DNA of 64,000 nucleotides. Source: Allium sativum. Lineage: Eukaryota > Streptophyta > Magnoliopsida > Asparagales > Amaryllidaceae. Position 1 is the first letter of the stretch. Every line of letters starts with the position of its first letter. The position numbers and the translations under genes were made by a program. Under the pieces are notes generated by a model. It saw only the letters and a program-made list of their open reading frames with translations. It had not been told where the DNA came from and searched no databases. Location of the stretch: positions 54,492,001-54,556,000 of the forward strand of contig CM060911.1 of assembly GCA_030737875.1 (NCBI GenBank). The letters are read 5' to 3'. Positions 36,729 through 45,992 of the stretch are shown in pieces.

Positions 36729-38315
36729 CAATTAGAGAGATTGACCCTAGCGGAGTTGCCCAAAGGAACACCTGAAGACCTGGATCCCAGAAAAGACGAG
36801 GAACCAGAGGCTAGGAATGCAACTCCTAATGAAGCGACAGTGGAAATTCCCATTGATGAAGCTGATCCGACAAAAGTCTTGAAAATTGGTTCTAAATTGG
36901 ATCCACGTCGAGCTAAAGAACTAACGGACTTTTTGAAGGCAAACTTAGACGTGTTTGCCTGGACCTATGCTGACATGTGTGGGATATCGCCATCTATTAT
37001 AAGTCACAAATTGAATGTAAATCCGAAACATCCACCTATGAAGCAAAAGAGACGCATGCTGGGCCCAGAGAGGTCGGCTGCTTTCAAAGAGGAAGTAGAG
37101 AAGTTGAAGCAGAATGGATTTATTCGAGATTCGACATATCCCGACAGGATATCGAATCCCGTCTTGGTAAAGAAGCCAAATGGAAAATGGCGGACTTGCG
37201 TTGACTTTTCAGATTTAAACAAGGCTTGCCCAAAAGATAGTTTCCCACTTCCCAGGATTGACCAGCTTGTAGACTCGACAGCAGGTCATGAACTTCTCTC
37301 TTTCATGGACGCATATTCTGGGTACAATCAAATTCCTATGCACGTACCAGACCAAGAACATACGAGCTTCATTACGAATTTGGGATTATATTGTTATGTT
37401 GTGATGCCATTCGGATTGAAAAACGCTGGAGCTACTTATCAGCGCTTGGTGAACAGAATGTTTTATAATCAAATAGGGAAAACTATGGAAGTTTATGTGG
37501 ATGACATGCTTGTCAAATCGAAACAGTCCTCCAGCCATACGCAAGACTTGGCGGAAATGTTTGGTATCCTGTGAAAGTATCGGATGAAATTGAATCCTCT
37601 GAAATGCTCATTTGGAGTGGCATCAGGAAAGTTCCTTGGCTTCATTATAAGCTCCCGAGGAATTGAAATCAACCCTAGCCAGATAGCAGCAATTAGAAAT
37701 ATCGAAGAGCCGAGGAGAATTAAAGACGTCCAAAGTCTTGCAGGGAAAGTAGCGGCGCTGAGTAGATTCATCTCCAAAGCCACAGACAAATGTGTTCCGT
37801 TTTTTGATTTGATTAAAAGAGGAAAGAAGAACTTCGAGTGGACTCCGGACTGTGTTGAGGCCTTTCGAAATCTGTTGGAACTGCTAGAGAAACCGCCGAT
37901 TTTATCAAAGCCCGTAGATCACGAAGAATTGTTTGTTTACTTGGCAGTCTCAGCTCACACCATCAGCACAGCCCTGGTTCGAGAAGAAGACAAAGTACAA
38001 AGGCCAGTGTATTATGTAAGCAAGAAATTAGCAGCGGCAGAGCGCAACTATCCAAAGATTGAGAAGCTTGCTTACAGCCTCCTAATCGCATCCCGAAAAC
38101 TTCGTCACTATTTCCAAGCTCATCCAATAACCATATACACCGACTAGCCCTTGAGGCAGGTGTTGCAGTGACCCGAAGCATCGGGAAGGTTGATCAAGTG
38201 GAACATAGAACTAAGTCAGTTTGATTTGAATTTTCAACCACGAAGGTCGATCAGGGGGCAAGCTCTAGCAGACTTTATTGCGGAGTTCACCGTTCCAGAG
38301 GAGGAAGTAATCGAT
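36729..38315 (+). pseudogene. Element D reverse transcriptase and RNase H
   Basis: It continues the gag frame. RT covers about 37040-37700, with an intact YVDD at 37494-37505, DLNKACPKDSFPLPRIDQLV and GFLKNAGATYQRLVN-like landmarks. The conventional RNase H follows at about 37850-38150, ending in the TD at the stop. Nonsense codons lie at 37572-37574 (TGA), 38145-38147 (TAG) and 38169-38171 (TGA). The usual residues there in relatives are Arg, Gln and Lys/Arg, so C to T explains at least two. A connection segment (RSIRGQALADFIAEF) leads to the second RNase H, with a frame change at about 38316-38321. Confidence 0.92.
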
Positions 38316-38320
38316 GACAG

Positions 38321-40063
38321 ATGGTTAAGTCTGAGGAGGAGTTAAAGATAGATCCGTGGAAACTATATACAGATGGAGCCAAGAACGACCGAAGGTCCGG
38401 AGCTGGAATTGTCTTAGTCACTCCCAAAGGACGGTCGTTATATTACGCCCTGCGATTAGAATTTTCGGCGACTAACAATGACTCTGAATATGAAGCCCTG
38501 ATTGCCGGGCTGAAGCTTGCAAAAGACCTCGGAGTAAAAATGTTAGACATATTCTGTGACTCTAAAATTGTTGTTTGCCAAGTGCGAGGGGAATTTGTGG
38601 CTCGAGGACCTCGACTTATCGCCTACCTCAAGAAAGTGAAAGAGCTATTGAATAGCTTAGAGCGGTACAACATCACACACATTCCCAGAGTTGAAAACCA
38701 GAAAGCGGATAGACTGGCAAAGCTGGCTAGTTCCGACAATCTAGAAGAGACTGAAATAATTCCAATTGAAACGTTGGAATCGCCAAGCTTTGAGTCAATG
38801 GAAATTGAATTCGCTTTTGAAGCGGAACCAGAGAAGGAGTTGTGGATGACTCCAATTAAGAATTTCCTTAAGAATGGGACACTCCCATCGAAGAAGAGTG
38901 AGAAAAGAGCTGTAGTTCGCAAAGCTACCAGATATGTCATACAAGATGATACTCTCTATAGGCAAGGATTTTCTATGCCCCTGTTACGATGTATAGCACA
39001 CGACGACATCAAGCGTGTACTAAGAGAAGTACACGAAGGTGAGTGTGGAGATCATACAGGAGGTCAAACTTTAGCAAAGAAGATATTGCGGTACGGATAC
39101 TTCTGGCCTACGATCAATAAAGATGCAGCTGATTATTCACGACGCTGCGATAAGTGCCAGAGATTCGCTAAAATCCCCAGGGCACCGTCGACCCAACTTA
39201 AATCAATGGTGAGTCCTTGGCCATTTGCCACATGGGGAATTGATATCATTGGAGTTCTACCAATTGCTAAAGGAGGAGCTAAGTATGCAATAGTAGCCGT
39301 GGACTATTTTACGAAGTGGGTGGAAGCTGAGCCCTTGACCAAGATCACAACAAGAAAGGTGATAAGTTTTGTGGTCAGAAATATTATATGTCGGTTCGGG
39401 ATTCCAAGGACGATTATAACTGACAACGGAACCCAGTTTGATAGTACGGAATTTAGAAATTTCTGTCGGAAGTATAAGATAGACAAGCGATATACTGATG
39501 TTGCCTATCCGCAGTCAAACGGGCAAGTAGAGGCAATAAACAAAGTTATAAAATCCATCCTCAAGAAACGGTTAGAGCGAGCAAAGGCAAGATGGGTTGA
39601 CGAATTGCCCCTAGCTTTGTGGGCATATCGAACAACATTTAAGACAGCCACCGGTCATACCCCTTTCTCTCTCTCCTTTGGCTCAGAAGCAGTAATTCCA
39701 GTTGAACTGGAAGTTCCTTCCCACAGGGTGACATATTATGACCCGATGACGAATCGGGCGCTCTTACTTGAGTCTCTTGATGAAGTCGAAGAAAAAAGGG
39801 ATGAAGCGGATTTGCGTGCAGCAAGACATCGACGTCAGATGGCACGCTATTATGACAAAAAAGTTCGCCTCAGGACTTTTGAACCAGGAGATTTGGTGCT
39901 AAAGAGAGTTTTTCCATCCCTTCCTCACCTCGGCCCAAAATGGGAGGGACCCTTTGTCATCCAACGGAAACTTGAAAAAGGAACCTTCAAGTTAACGACC
40001 GTAGATGGCGAAGAAGTCCCCCGAGCATGGAATGCCCAACACTTAATGCGATATTTGGATTAG
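38321..40063 (+). CDS. Element D archaeal-type RNase H and integrase
   Basis: A 580-codon open frame. Residues 15-145 are an archaeal-type RNase H (LYTDGAKN, NNDSEYEALIAGL, FCDSKIVV, ENQKADRLAKLAS), the extra RNase H that defines Tat-lineage pol. A linker precedes the integrase, which has an HHCC zinc domain (HEGECGDH...CDKCQ, about residues 238-285). The DD-35-E core (DIIGV near residue 307, TDNGTQF near 367, VEAINKVI near 404) has all three acids kept. A C-terminal SH3-like DNA-binding part (KWEGPFVIQR, GEEVPRAWNAQHLMRY) follows, with no chromodomain. It is really the end of the gag-pol polyprotein; the start shown is only the first ATG after a frameshift. It ends at a TAG 960 bp before the end of the convergent antisense gene. 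Confidence 0.9.
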   Translation: MVKSEEELKIDPWKLYTDGAKNDRRSGAGIVLVTPKGRSLYYALRLEFSATNNDSEYEALIAGLKLAKDLGVKMLDIFCDSKIVVCQVRGEFVARGPRLIAYLKKVKELLNSLERYNITHIPRVENQKADRLAKLASSDNLEETEIIPIETLESPSFESMEIEFAFEAEPEKELWMTPIKNFLKNGTLPSKKSEKRAVVRKATRYVIQDDTLYRQGFSMPLLRCIAHDDIKRVLREVHEGECGDHTGGQTLAKKILRYGYFWPTINKDAADYSRRCDKCQRFAKIPRAPSTQLKSMVSPWPFATWGIDIIGVLPIAKGGAKYAIVAVDYFTKWVEAEPLTKITTRKVISFVVRNIICRFGIPRTIITDNGTQFDSTEFRNFCRKYKIDKRYTDVAYPQSNGQVEAINKVIKSILKKRLERAKARWVDELPLALWAYRTTFKTATGHTPFSLSFGSEAVIPVELEVPSHRVTYYDPMTNRALLLESLDEVEEKRDEADLRAARHRRQMARYYDKKVRLRTFEPGDLVLKRVFPSLPHLGPKWEGPFVIQRKLEKGTFKLTTVDGEEVPRAWNAQHLMRYLD

Positions 40064-40140
40064 AAATGCAGTACTCTTTGTTATTTTTCCTGTGAACCCT
40101 GTAATAAGGCACGACTTGCCTTGGGAAAATCTGACGATAT

Positions 40141-40220
40141 GAATAAAGGACTATAAAGTGGATGTAGGCTACGACTTAGCTGAACCACTATAAAAATATT
40201 GTGTGTTATTTACTTTTATG
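40141..40220 (+). other. Internal LTR-like block with AATAAA after pol
   Basis: AATAAA at 40142-40147 is followed by AAGTGGATGTAGGCTACGA...GCTGAACCACTATAAAAATATTGTGTGTT. This aligns with the R/U5-side block of D's own LTR (about 33738-33800) at roughly 70% by eye. It lies 80 bp after the pol stop. It could be an internal RNA 3'-end signal or a fossil of an older recombination; that is inference. Confidence 0.6.
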
Positions 40221-40372
40221 CATTACGTATATACATTTATCAGTTATTCTGTTGTGATTATAAGATACAGGATAACTCACAGCTTAAAAAGGTTGAAGAT
40301 AGTTTAGACATAAAAAGAAGCACAACGACTGTTTGGGCGATAAGACATAAAAGAATGAGAAAACGACATTCT

Positions 40373-40669
40373 TAACTCTAACTCTCCAGAGAGCGAGAGA
40401 GTATAAAAGCGTCTCCGACTGAGCGCTGAAAAAGAAGTTCTCTTCCTAACTCTAACTCTCCAGAGAGAGAGAGAGTATAAAAGCGTCTCCGAATGAGCGC
40501 TGAAAAAGAAATTCTTCTCCTAACTCTAACTTTCCAGAAAGAAAGAGAGTATAAAGGCGTCTCCGACTGAGCGCTGAGAAAGAAATCTTTCTCCGTTGAA
40601 AGACCGGGGAATAAATAGATGACTGAGCTCAAACTCTAACTCTCAAAAGAAAGAGAGAGAGTATAAAAG
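40373..40669. repeat. 74-bp tandem array in D
   Basis: Units start TAACTCTAACTCTCCAGAGA at 40373, 40447 and 40521 (period exactly 74 bp), with a partial fourth unit at about 40631-40669. Each unit contains GAGAGAGTATAAAAGCGTCTCCGA and TGAGCGCTGA. Tandem arrays between pol and the 3' LTR are known in Tat-lineage elements and can seed satellite DNA. Confidence 0.9.
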
Positions 40670-41019
40670 AAATGCCACAAAAAAGCGACGGGTACCGACG
40701 GCACAGGAAGTGCTATCCCGTCAGGGAACCGGGAGCATTCAGATTGCTCGATTAAGCATTAAATAGTTTATGGGAATTGACTGGGGACACATATGTATAC
40801 GCATATTTCCCCCTCCACAACTTCGTTTCACAACTATAGACATGCATTTTTACATAAGTACAGAACCATTAACAAACAAGCATTGCAAGAAGTGAATTAT
40901 TTTTATTTACAAATGAATGAATTTGTACAGGAAAATAGCTGAAAAAGAAAATGCAGGAGCTACTTTTGTAGCAGCAATTATTGGTTCACAAAAATGCTAA
41001 AAAGATACAGGGCAATCCA
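40670..41019. other. Spacer between tandem array and antisense gene end
   Basis: About 350 bp, AT-rich after 40840. On the minus strand it would hold the 3' untranslated region and poly(A) site of the antisense gene. No further feature can be supported. Confidence 0.4.
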
Positions 41020-43196
41020 CTATTTAGATTTGGAATGAGCCTTGGATTTCTTGGCGGCTTTCTCCGCATCCTTTGCTTCTTTCTCAGCTTCGGTCAAGAT
41101 TCGTTTGGACTTCTTTTTTCCTGAAGATGCGGTGCTGGAGCCAGTAGACTTCTTCCCGGAGGGCGGGGCACTGGAATCAAGAGAAGATTTTTTAGCAAGT
41201 TCTTCTGTAATAGATCTAGTTGAGAGCTTAACAACTAACCTTGAACCCGCATCCACAACTGCTAGGGGCTTGAGGACCTCAGGGTCTAGTTCTTTGGCCT
41301 TTAATTGCAAGCGCTTGTCTTGATCAGCCTTCATTGCAGCCAAGGTAACATCATCAGTGCTTTTTGACTCCCCGGTTATTGCAACTTCTGGTTCCTCTTC
41401 ATGCCCCCCGTCTCCGCCGTCGTCCCTTAAAGCTGCTATCATTTCTTCATCATGGGGAGTGGTGACCTTAGTTGGCTCACTTCCTTCTCCCAAGTGTATA
41501 GAAGCAGCTTTGTCTTCCCCTTTTTTGGCCCTATCTGCGGGTTTTGTCCCAGCGGCAGCTCCTTAAGCTACATCTGTCTTTTCGGATGATTCGACACCTA
41601 CAGAATGAGAAGCAACAGTTATCAACTCAGGCGAAAACAATGGGTCTCTCATCGATTGTTCAATCACGTGGCGAAAGGTAGAAATAGCTTTGGCAAATTG
41701 AGGAGAAAAGATAGGGATACCTTCCGAAGACTTCTCAGCAGGGGTGACTACTACCTCTGGGGCTATTTCAGGAATAGGGGATAGCAGAGTTGTTTGGGGA
41801 ATTCCCGGATTTTCGGGGTCATACCCTTCTACTTCAGAGGTTGCAGGGACAGAACAAGAGGAACCAGCTTCGAGAATAGTTTTTTGTTTAGACTTCCATC
41901 TCTCTTCTTCCATGGCCTCAGCAATAAGGCGGCGCCCTTCAGCCAGGCGCTCCGGTTCATCATCTCTCAAGTATTTCTCCATCAGTTTATCTTCATCGAG
42001 GGAATCGACCATAAGTTCCTCTTTTTCCCACTCGACGATTTGATTCCATACTTGAACTGGAGTGGATGGATAGTCCTCGATCCAAGAAATGTTTCGGCGA
42101 CGAATAATATGTGCGAAGAATTCAATCATTAGCTCGCCGAAACCCTGAATGTCAGCCTCCGCCTCTGATAGTTGCTTGCGGGCTTCCTCCGCAGATTTAA
42201 TAGCACACTCTACATTGCCCTCGGCCAGGGCAGCCCTATTCTCTTCTTCCAACAGCTTTGAAGCCAAGTCGGCATTTTTCTTTTCTAATTCAGCACTCCT
42301 CTTTGCTAACTCGGCGTTTTTCTGTTCAAGCTCAGCATAAGCAAGGCGTGTTTTAGCAGCTTCTGACTTGGCCTCGTCAGCTTGCTTTTTTAATTCAGAA
42401 CGCTCCTGAGTATAAGATTCAAGCAAATCGTGATAACGCTTTTGCATGTCCTCGAATTGTTGTTTGAAATTAGAAGCGTCCCTTTGAGCGACCGCTAGCG
42501 GAGCTTGAGTGTCTTCCAAATCTTTTCCTAGAGCTTTTAAAGCCTTAGCATCCTCCTCCGCGGTCTTTTGCATTGAATCAGTATTTGTGATTAGAGTGCG
42601 GATGATTCTAGAAAGATTGCGTGAATATTTGAACATCTCAGTATATTGTTTTTCCACCAAATCAATCTTTGCCTTGGCTTCATTTGCCCAATTAGAAGAA
42701 ATAGGTTCAAGAGTAGGTAAAAAGGTTAAAGTCTCGAAGTAGTGCTCGGGAAATTGCTCCTCTAAATATGCCAGCTTTACTGCAGTTCCCGCATCTAGTG
42801 GGGGAGGAGCGGGAATTGATAATTCGGTGTCCCTATGAGAAGAGGATTCAGTAGTCTCTTTGTCCGTCCTAGGTCATTTAGTGGCAGGGACCTTGTGCTT
42901 ACTTCGAGACCCAGTTTCTTTTGGAGGAGTTCTCTCTCTACTCCGCTTTTCATGGGAAGAAGTGGAGTCTTTAGATGGTGGTCTGTCCTCTTCCCTGCGG
43001 CTCTGATAACCCTTGTACTTCTCTTGCTCTGGCCGAACTGGTGAGCGAGAACGCGAGGGTCGAGAGCGATAAGGATCGTAAGGCCTTCTCTCATCCCTGC
43101 CGCGGTCATCACGACGGTCATATTCGACATCCTGAGGAGGATTGGACATGCTGCGACGAAGCTTTCTTATATCATAATAAGATCGAGACATCGTAC

Positions 43197-43314
43197 CTGC
43201 ACGGTAAAACAAACGAAGCTTAGAGTTAATGGATTCACGAAGAAAGAGGTGCAATGGATGCTAATGCTGTTGTGTAAAGTGTATCCTAAAGTGGTGTGTT
43301 TTCCCCCAACCAAC
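43197..43314 (-). other. Intron 2 of the antisense gene (118 nt)
   Basis: Acceptor TTTACCGTGCAG|GTACG is strong. The donor CGG|GTTGGT is weaker and was chosen because it joins exon 2 to the MSRSYYD frame of exon 3 in phase and removes the TAG after the ENTPL codons. A different donor close by is possible. Confidence 0.6.
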
Positions 43315-43878
43315 CCGAGTCTGAAGCTAGACTAGTACGAGTAGGCTCTTTGGCCTTAGCGGGAGTGGTCTCTTCAGAAGAGGTGAAGACTAAAGGATCC
43401 TTCCTGAAATCCTCTGAAGTGTATATAGTCTCGGGTAAGGGGAGATCCCCCAAGCCCTGAAATATTTGCTCATCAGTACTAGGAATATTCCCCTCGGAAG
43501 CATTAAGTGGCGACTCTGCTGGGGATGTAGACTTTTCCAGAGAAGTGGCCTCCTCGGGGGCAGCATATCCTTCTCGATGCCTTTTTGCCAGGTTAGCCAA
43601 TTCGTCATCTTGTGTAGAAGATGGAGAAGGTGAAGCTTGAAGAGGCACTGTAGGAATTCCTGAGCCTTCTCGTGTTTCTGGAACCACCTCCACTGGAGGA
43701 ATGTATGCGTAAGGGACCGTCCCATGACCGATGCTACGAAAAACAGATAATAGCCCATGAAAGTGAAGATATTCGTCTTTAAGGACTTCGTTGATAGTCA
43801 AGAATTTCTGATCGCCATTAAGAAGTCGGTGCATCCGATCAAAGAACACCTGGTCTGATATCTATTTGGGGTTGTCGA

Positions 43879-43955
43879 CTGCAAACAAAAAGGAAAACAG
43901 GTCAAGATGATGATTCAAGTGTATAGAGCCCGGATTTAGAAAATCAGTGCTTTAC
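43879..43955 (-). other. Intron 1 of the antisense gene (77 nt)
   Basis: Donor CAA|GTAAAG and acceptor TTTTTGTTTGCAG|TC on the minus strand, with a T-rich tract before the acceptor. The length is typical of plant introns. It contains an in-frame stop, so the ORF requires removal. After removal the frame enters exon 2 without a shift. Confidence 0.75.
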
Positions 43956-44705
43956 TTGATTTTGTCCATCTACTGGCGCGTCCAGGCTGTCGCTTCACGT
44001 AGAACCATTCTAGTCTGGAGTCTCCAGCTTACTGCTAAATGGTGCAGAGATTATCTTCCTTTTTGGAACTGATTCAAAGTAGCAAAAGGATGGAGTCTCT
44101 CGAGTCCGATGCTTGAAATTATAGAAGAAGTGAACGTCATCAAACGTGAGCTCTATGCCTAGGATTTCACGATATGCTATGTACAAGGTGTGCAAATAGG
44201 CATATGAATTGGGATGCAACTGCATGGGGGCAATCCGCATTTGTCTTAAGAAATCAACGATGAAAGGAGAGAATGGAGGAATGGCGCCGACCATGCACAT
44301 TAATCGAGTGACCGCCATATATCCTTCTGGAGGGTCGTGGGGACGGTCAGAGCGTGAAGGCACTAGAGTGTCCCTCTTCATTATCCCGTATTTTAAGCAA
44401 ATTCGGACAAGTCGATCATTGTCAATCGTTGATTCAACGGAGTCTGGAGGTGATTCCAATATAACGGCTGATTCAAATTCGTCAGGGGCTCGATCGTCAC
44501 CGATCCCTCCTTCCTCCTCAAAACCCAAAGAAACCTCGTTCTCTGAAGACGCCTCGTTGCTTTCTCGATTTCCAACCCCGTAGTCTGGAACTTCACTGTC
44601 CCATTCTGGATCCGAAGAAGAAGATATATCCTCAAGAGTGATTTTGTTAGAAGTTTCCGGGGCTTCTTTCCTCTCAGCTAGTCTGGAAGAACGTCTGGGC
44701 CTCAT

Positions 44706-45980
44706 TATCACGGAGCTATTGAAGAAGCAATAGCACGGATTAGAGTAAATTAGCCCGTACCCCCCTGTGTATGTGTGTGAACTAAAATGTTTGCAGTGAA
44801 TGTGAGAAATGCAAAGTAAAAGTGCAGCAATGTAAGACGAAACTTTGAAGAGAAAGAGATAGTTAGAGTAGTTCTTAATGTTCATTTATGTCCGCAAGGC
44901 ACTATCCTAACTGTTCATGAAGTTGGAAGTAATATCTTTTAAATAGTTGGACGAAAGCTTGTGTTTTAGATTGAGTAGTGTTCGGTTCGGATGCAGACAC
45001 CAGGTTCGGATCGGATAGGCAAAAATCCATGTTCAGAGTGATATATCCGGATCGGTTCGGAGATTGACATCCGGAGCGGATCGGGTTAACCTGGATAACC
45101 AGATCCCTATTCTCTCTTTTGTTTTACAACCAGGTCTGATCCGAGCGCATAAGTCTTGACCTTTATTGTATTCGTAGATCCGATCCGACCCGGTCAAACG
45201 AGTTAAAACTCATTTCTTGGCCCTATTGCTCCGACCCGATCCGGCTCTGTGAATTTCTCTCTTTCCCTTTTTTCTCCTACCGTTCCCCTACCCGAACCGA
45301 TCTCCTTCGAGTTCCTTCCTCTTCCTCCTTTTAAGTAGCGAACCCAACTCAAATTCCCAAGCCTGAATTAAAATCGACAGATTAAACACTCAAGTATTCG
45401 ATAACGAGTTTCAATATCTTCCTCCAACGCCTCGAAATGGCGTCGATGTCATTGACGATGAAGGCGGAGGATGGAAGAGACCGTGGTGATGGAATTATTT
45501 AATTACTTTGCTAGAATCGTTCAAACTAACCGTGGATGTAAATTAAAAGCGAGTATGGCAACGAGATTCAAGATTACAAGACTAGCTATGTGTTTGATTC
45601 GAAGATGGAAGCGAAAATTTTGAAGTTTCTTGGAAAGGCTAAAGCTTCGATGTTGAATAGGTTCGGATGAGCAGAAACGATGAATGAGAGGAAGGAAGAA
45701 AAGAGAAGTGAATTTATATAAAAAGCAAGTTGACTATTCGTATTCCCGATCGGACCGGCTCGAAAAGCCCAATGATGCAGCTTGGCCCACTAATCCCTTG
45801 CAGAATAAAGGAAGAGAGAGATCCATTCGAGTCGGAACCCAAAGCAGAAATCCGTCCGGGTCGGAATCCGAACCGAACGGGATGAAGTGCGATAGCTTGG
45901 CATGCATGTTCAAAAGGAAGGATGAAGGCGTGGCGCAATGACAATCAAAGCATGCTCCATTTCCAATAGAAGCATCCATT
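44706..45980. other. Noncoding region of D before the 3' LTR, possible antisense promoter side
   Basis: About 1.27 kb without a convincing sense ORF. It has dense GGATCGG/GATCCG motifs (44985-45310) and a CT/AC-rich, 5'UTR-like stretch before a short plus-strand ORF (45437-45502). A TATATAAA-type sequence (45712-45722) is palindromic enough to serve either strand and lies about 1 kb upstream of the antisense ATG. The promoter role is inference. Confidence 0.45.
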
Positions 45981-45992
45981 GAGGGGGCAAAG
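45981..45992 (+). other. Polypurine tract of D
   Basis: GAGGGGGCAAAG lies directly before the TGTTAGCC start of the 3' LTR. Confidence 0.88.

Larger units (their letters stand above)
41020..44705 (-). pseudogene. Spliced antisense extra gene of D (Transposase_28-like N-terminus)
   Basis: Three exons on the minus strand: 44705-43956, 43878-43315 and 43196-41020. Both junctions keep phase (one base before each intron). The exons total 3491 nt, one short of 1164 codons, which agrees with a single 1-bp deletion near 44027 where the frame shifts. Nonsense codons lie at about 43864 (TAG), 42876-42874 (TGA) and just past 41565 (TAA). Exon 1 has an acidic N-terminus, then a domain with PPEGYMAV, PFSPFIVDFLRQM, LHPNSYAYLHTL and WFYVKR landmarks, resembling the 'putative gypsy type transposon' family (Transposase_28). 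The start of exon 3 is Arg/Ser-rich (SRSRSP). Residues encoded at about 42660-42150 are a long Glu/Lys/Ala/Leu coiled coil, and the C-terminus is Lys/Ser-rich (KKSKAHSKSK). Extra ORFs in this place are known for Tat elements; function is unknown. The ATG at 44705 was chosen over one further upstream because MRPRRSSRLAERKE is charged and family-like, while the upstream part is hydrophobic and UTR-like. Confidence 0.8.

Noticed and set aside
40373..40669. CRISPR-like array
   Set aside because: The units are directly adjacent 74-bp tandem repeats without unique spacers, in a eukaryotic transposon.
41042..44583. Plus-strand ORFs at 41042, 41744, 42149, 42835, 42975 and 44209
   Set aside because: They are complements of the antisense gene, Ser/Phe-rich as expected from the reverse of a Glu/Lys coiled coil.
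44706..44885. Upstream extension of antisense exon 1 to the ATG at 44885
   Set aside because: The added residues are hydrophobic and unlike the charged family N-terminus; it reads as 5' UTR, although a signal-like extension cannot be fully excluded.
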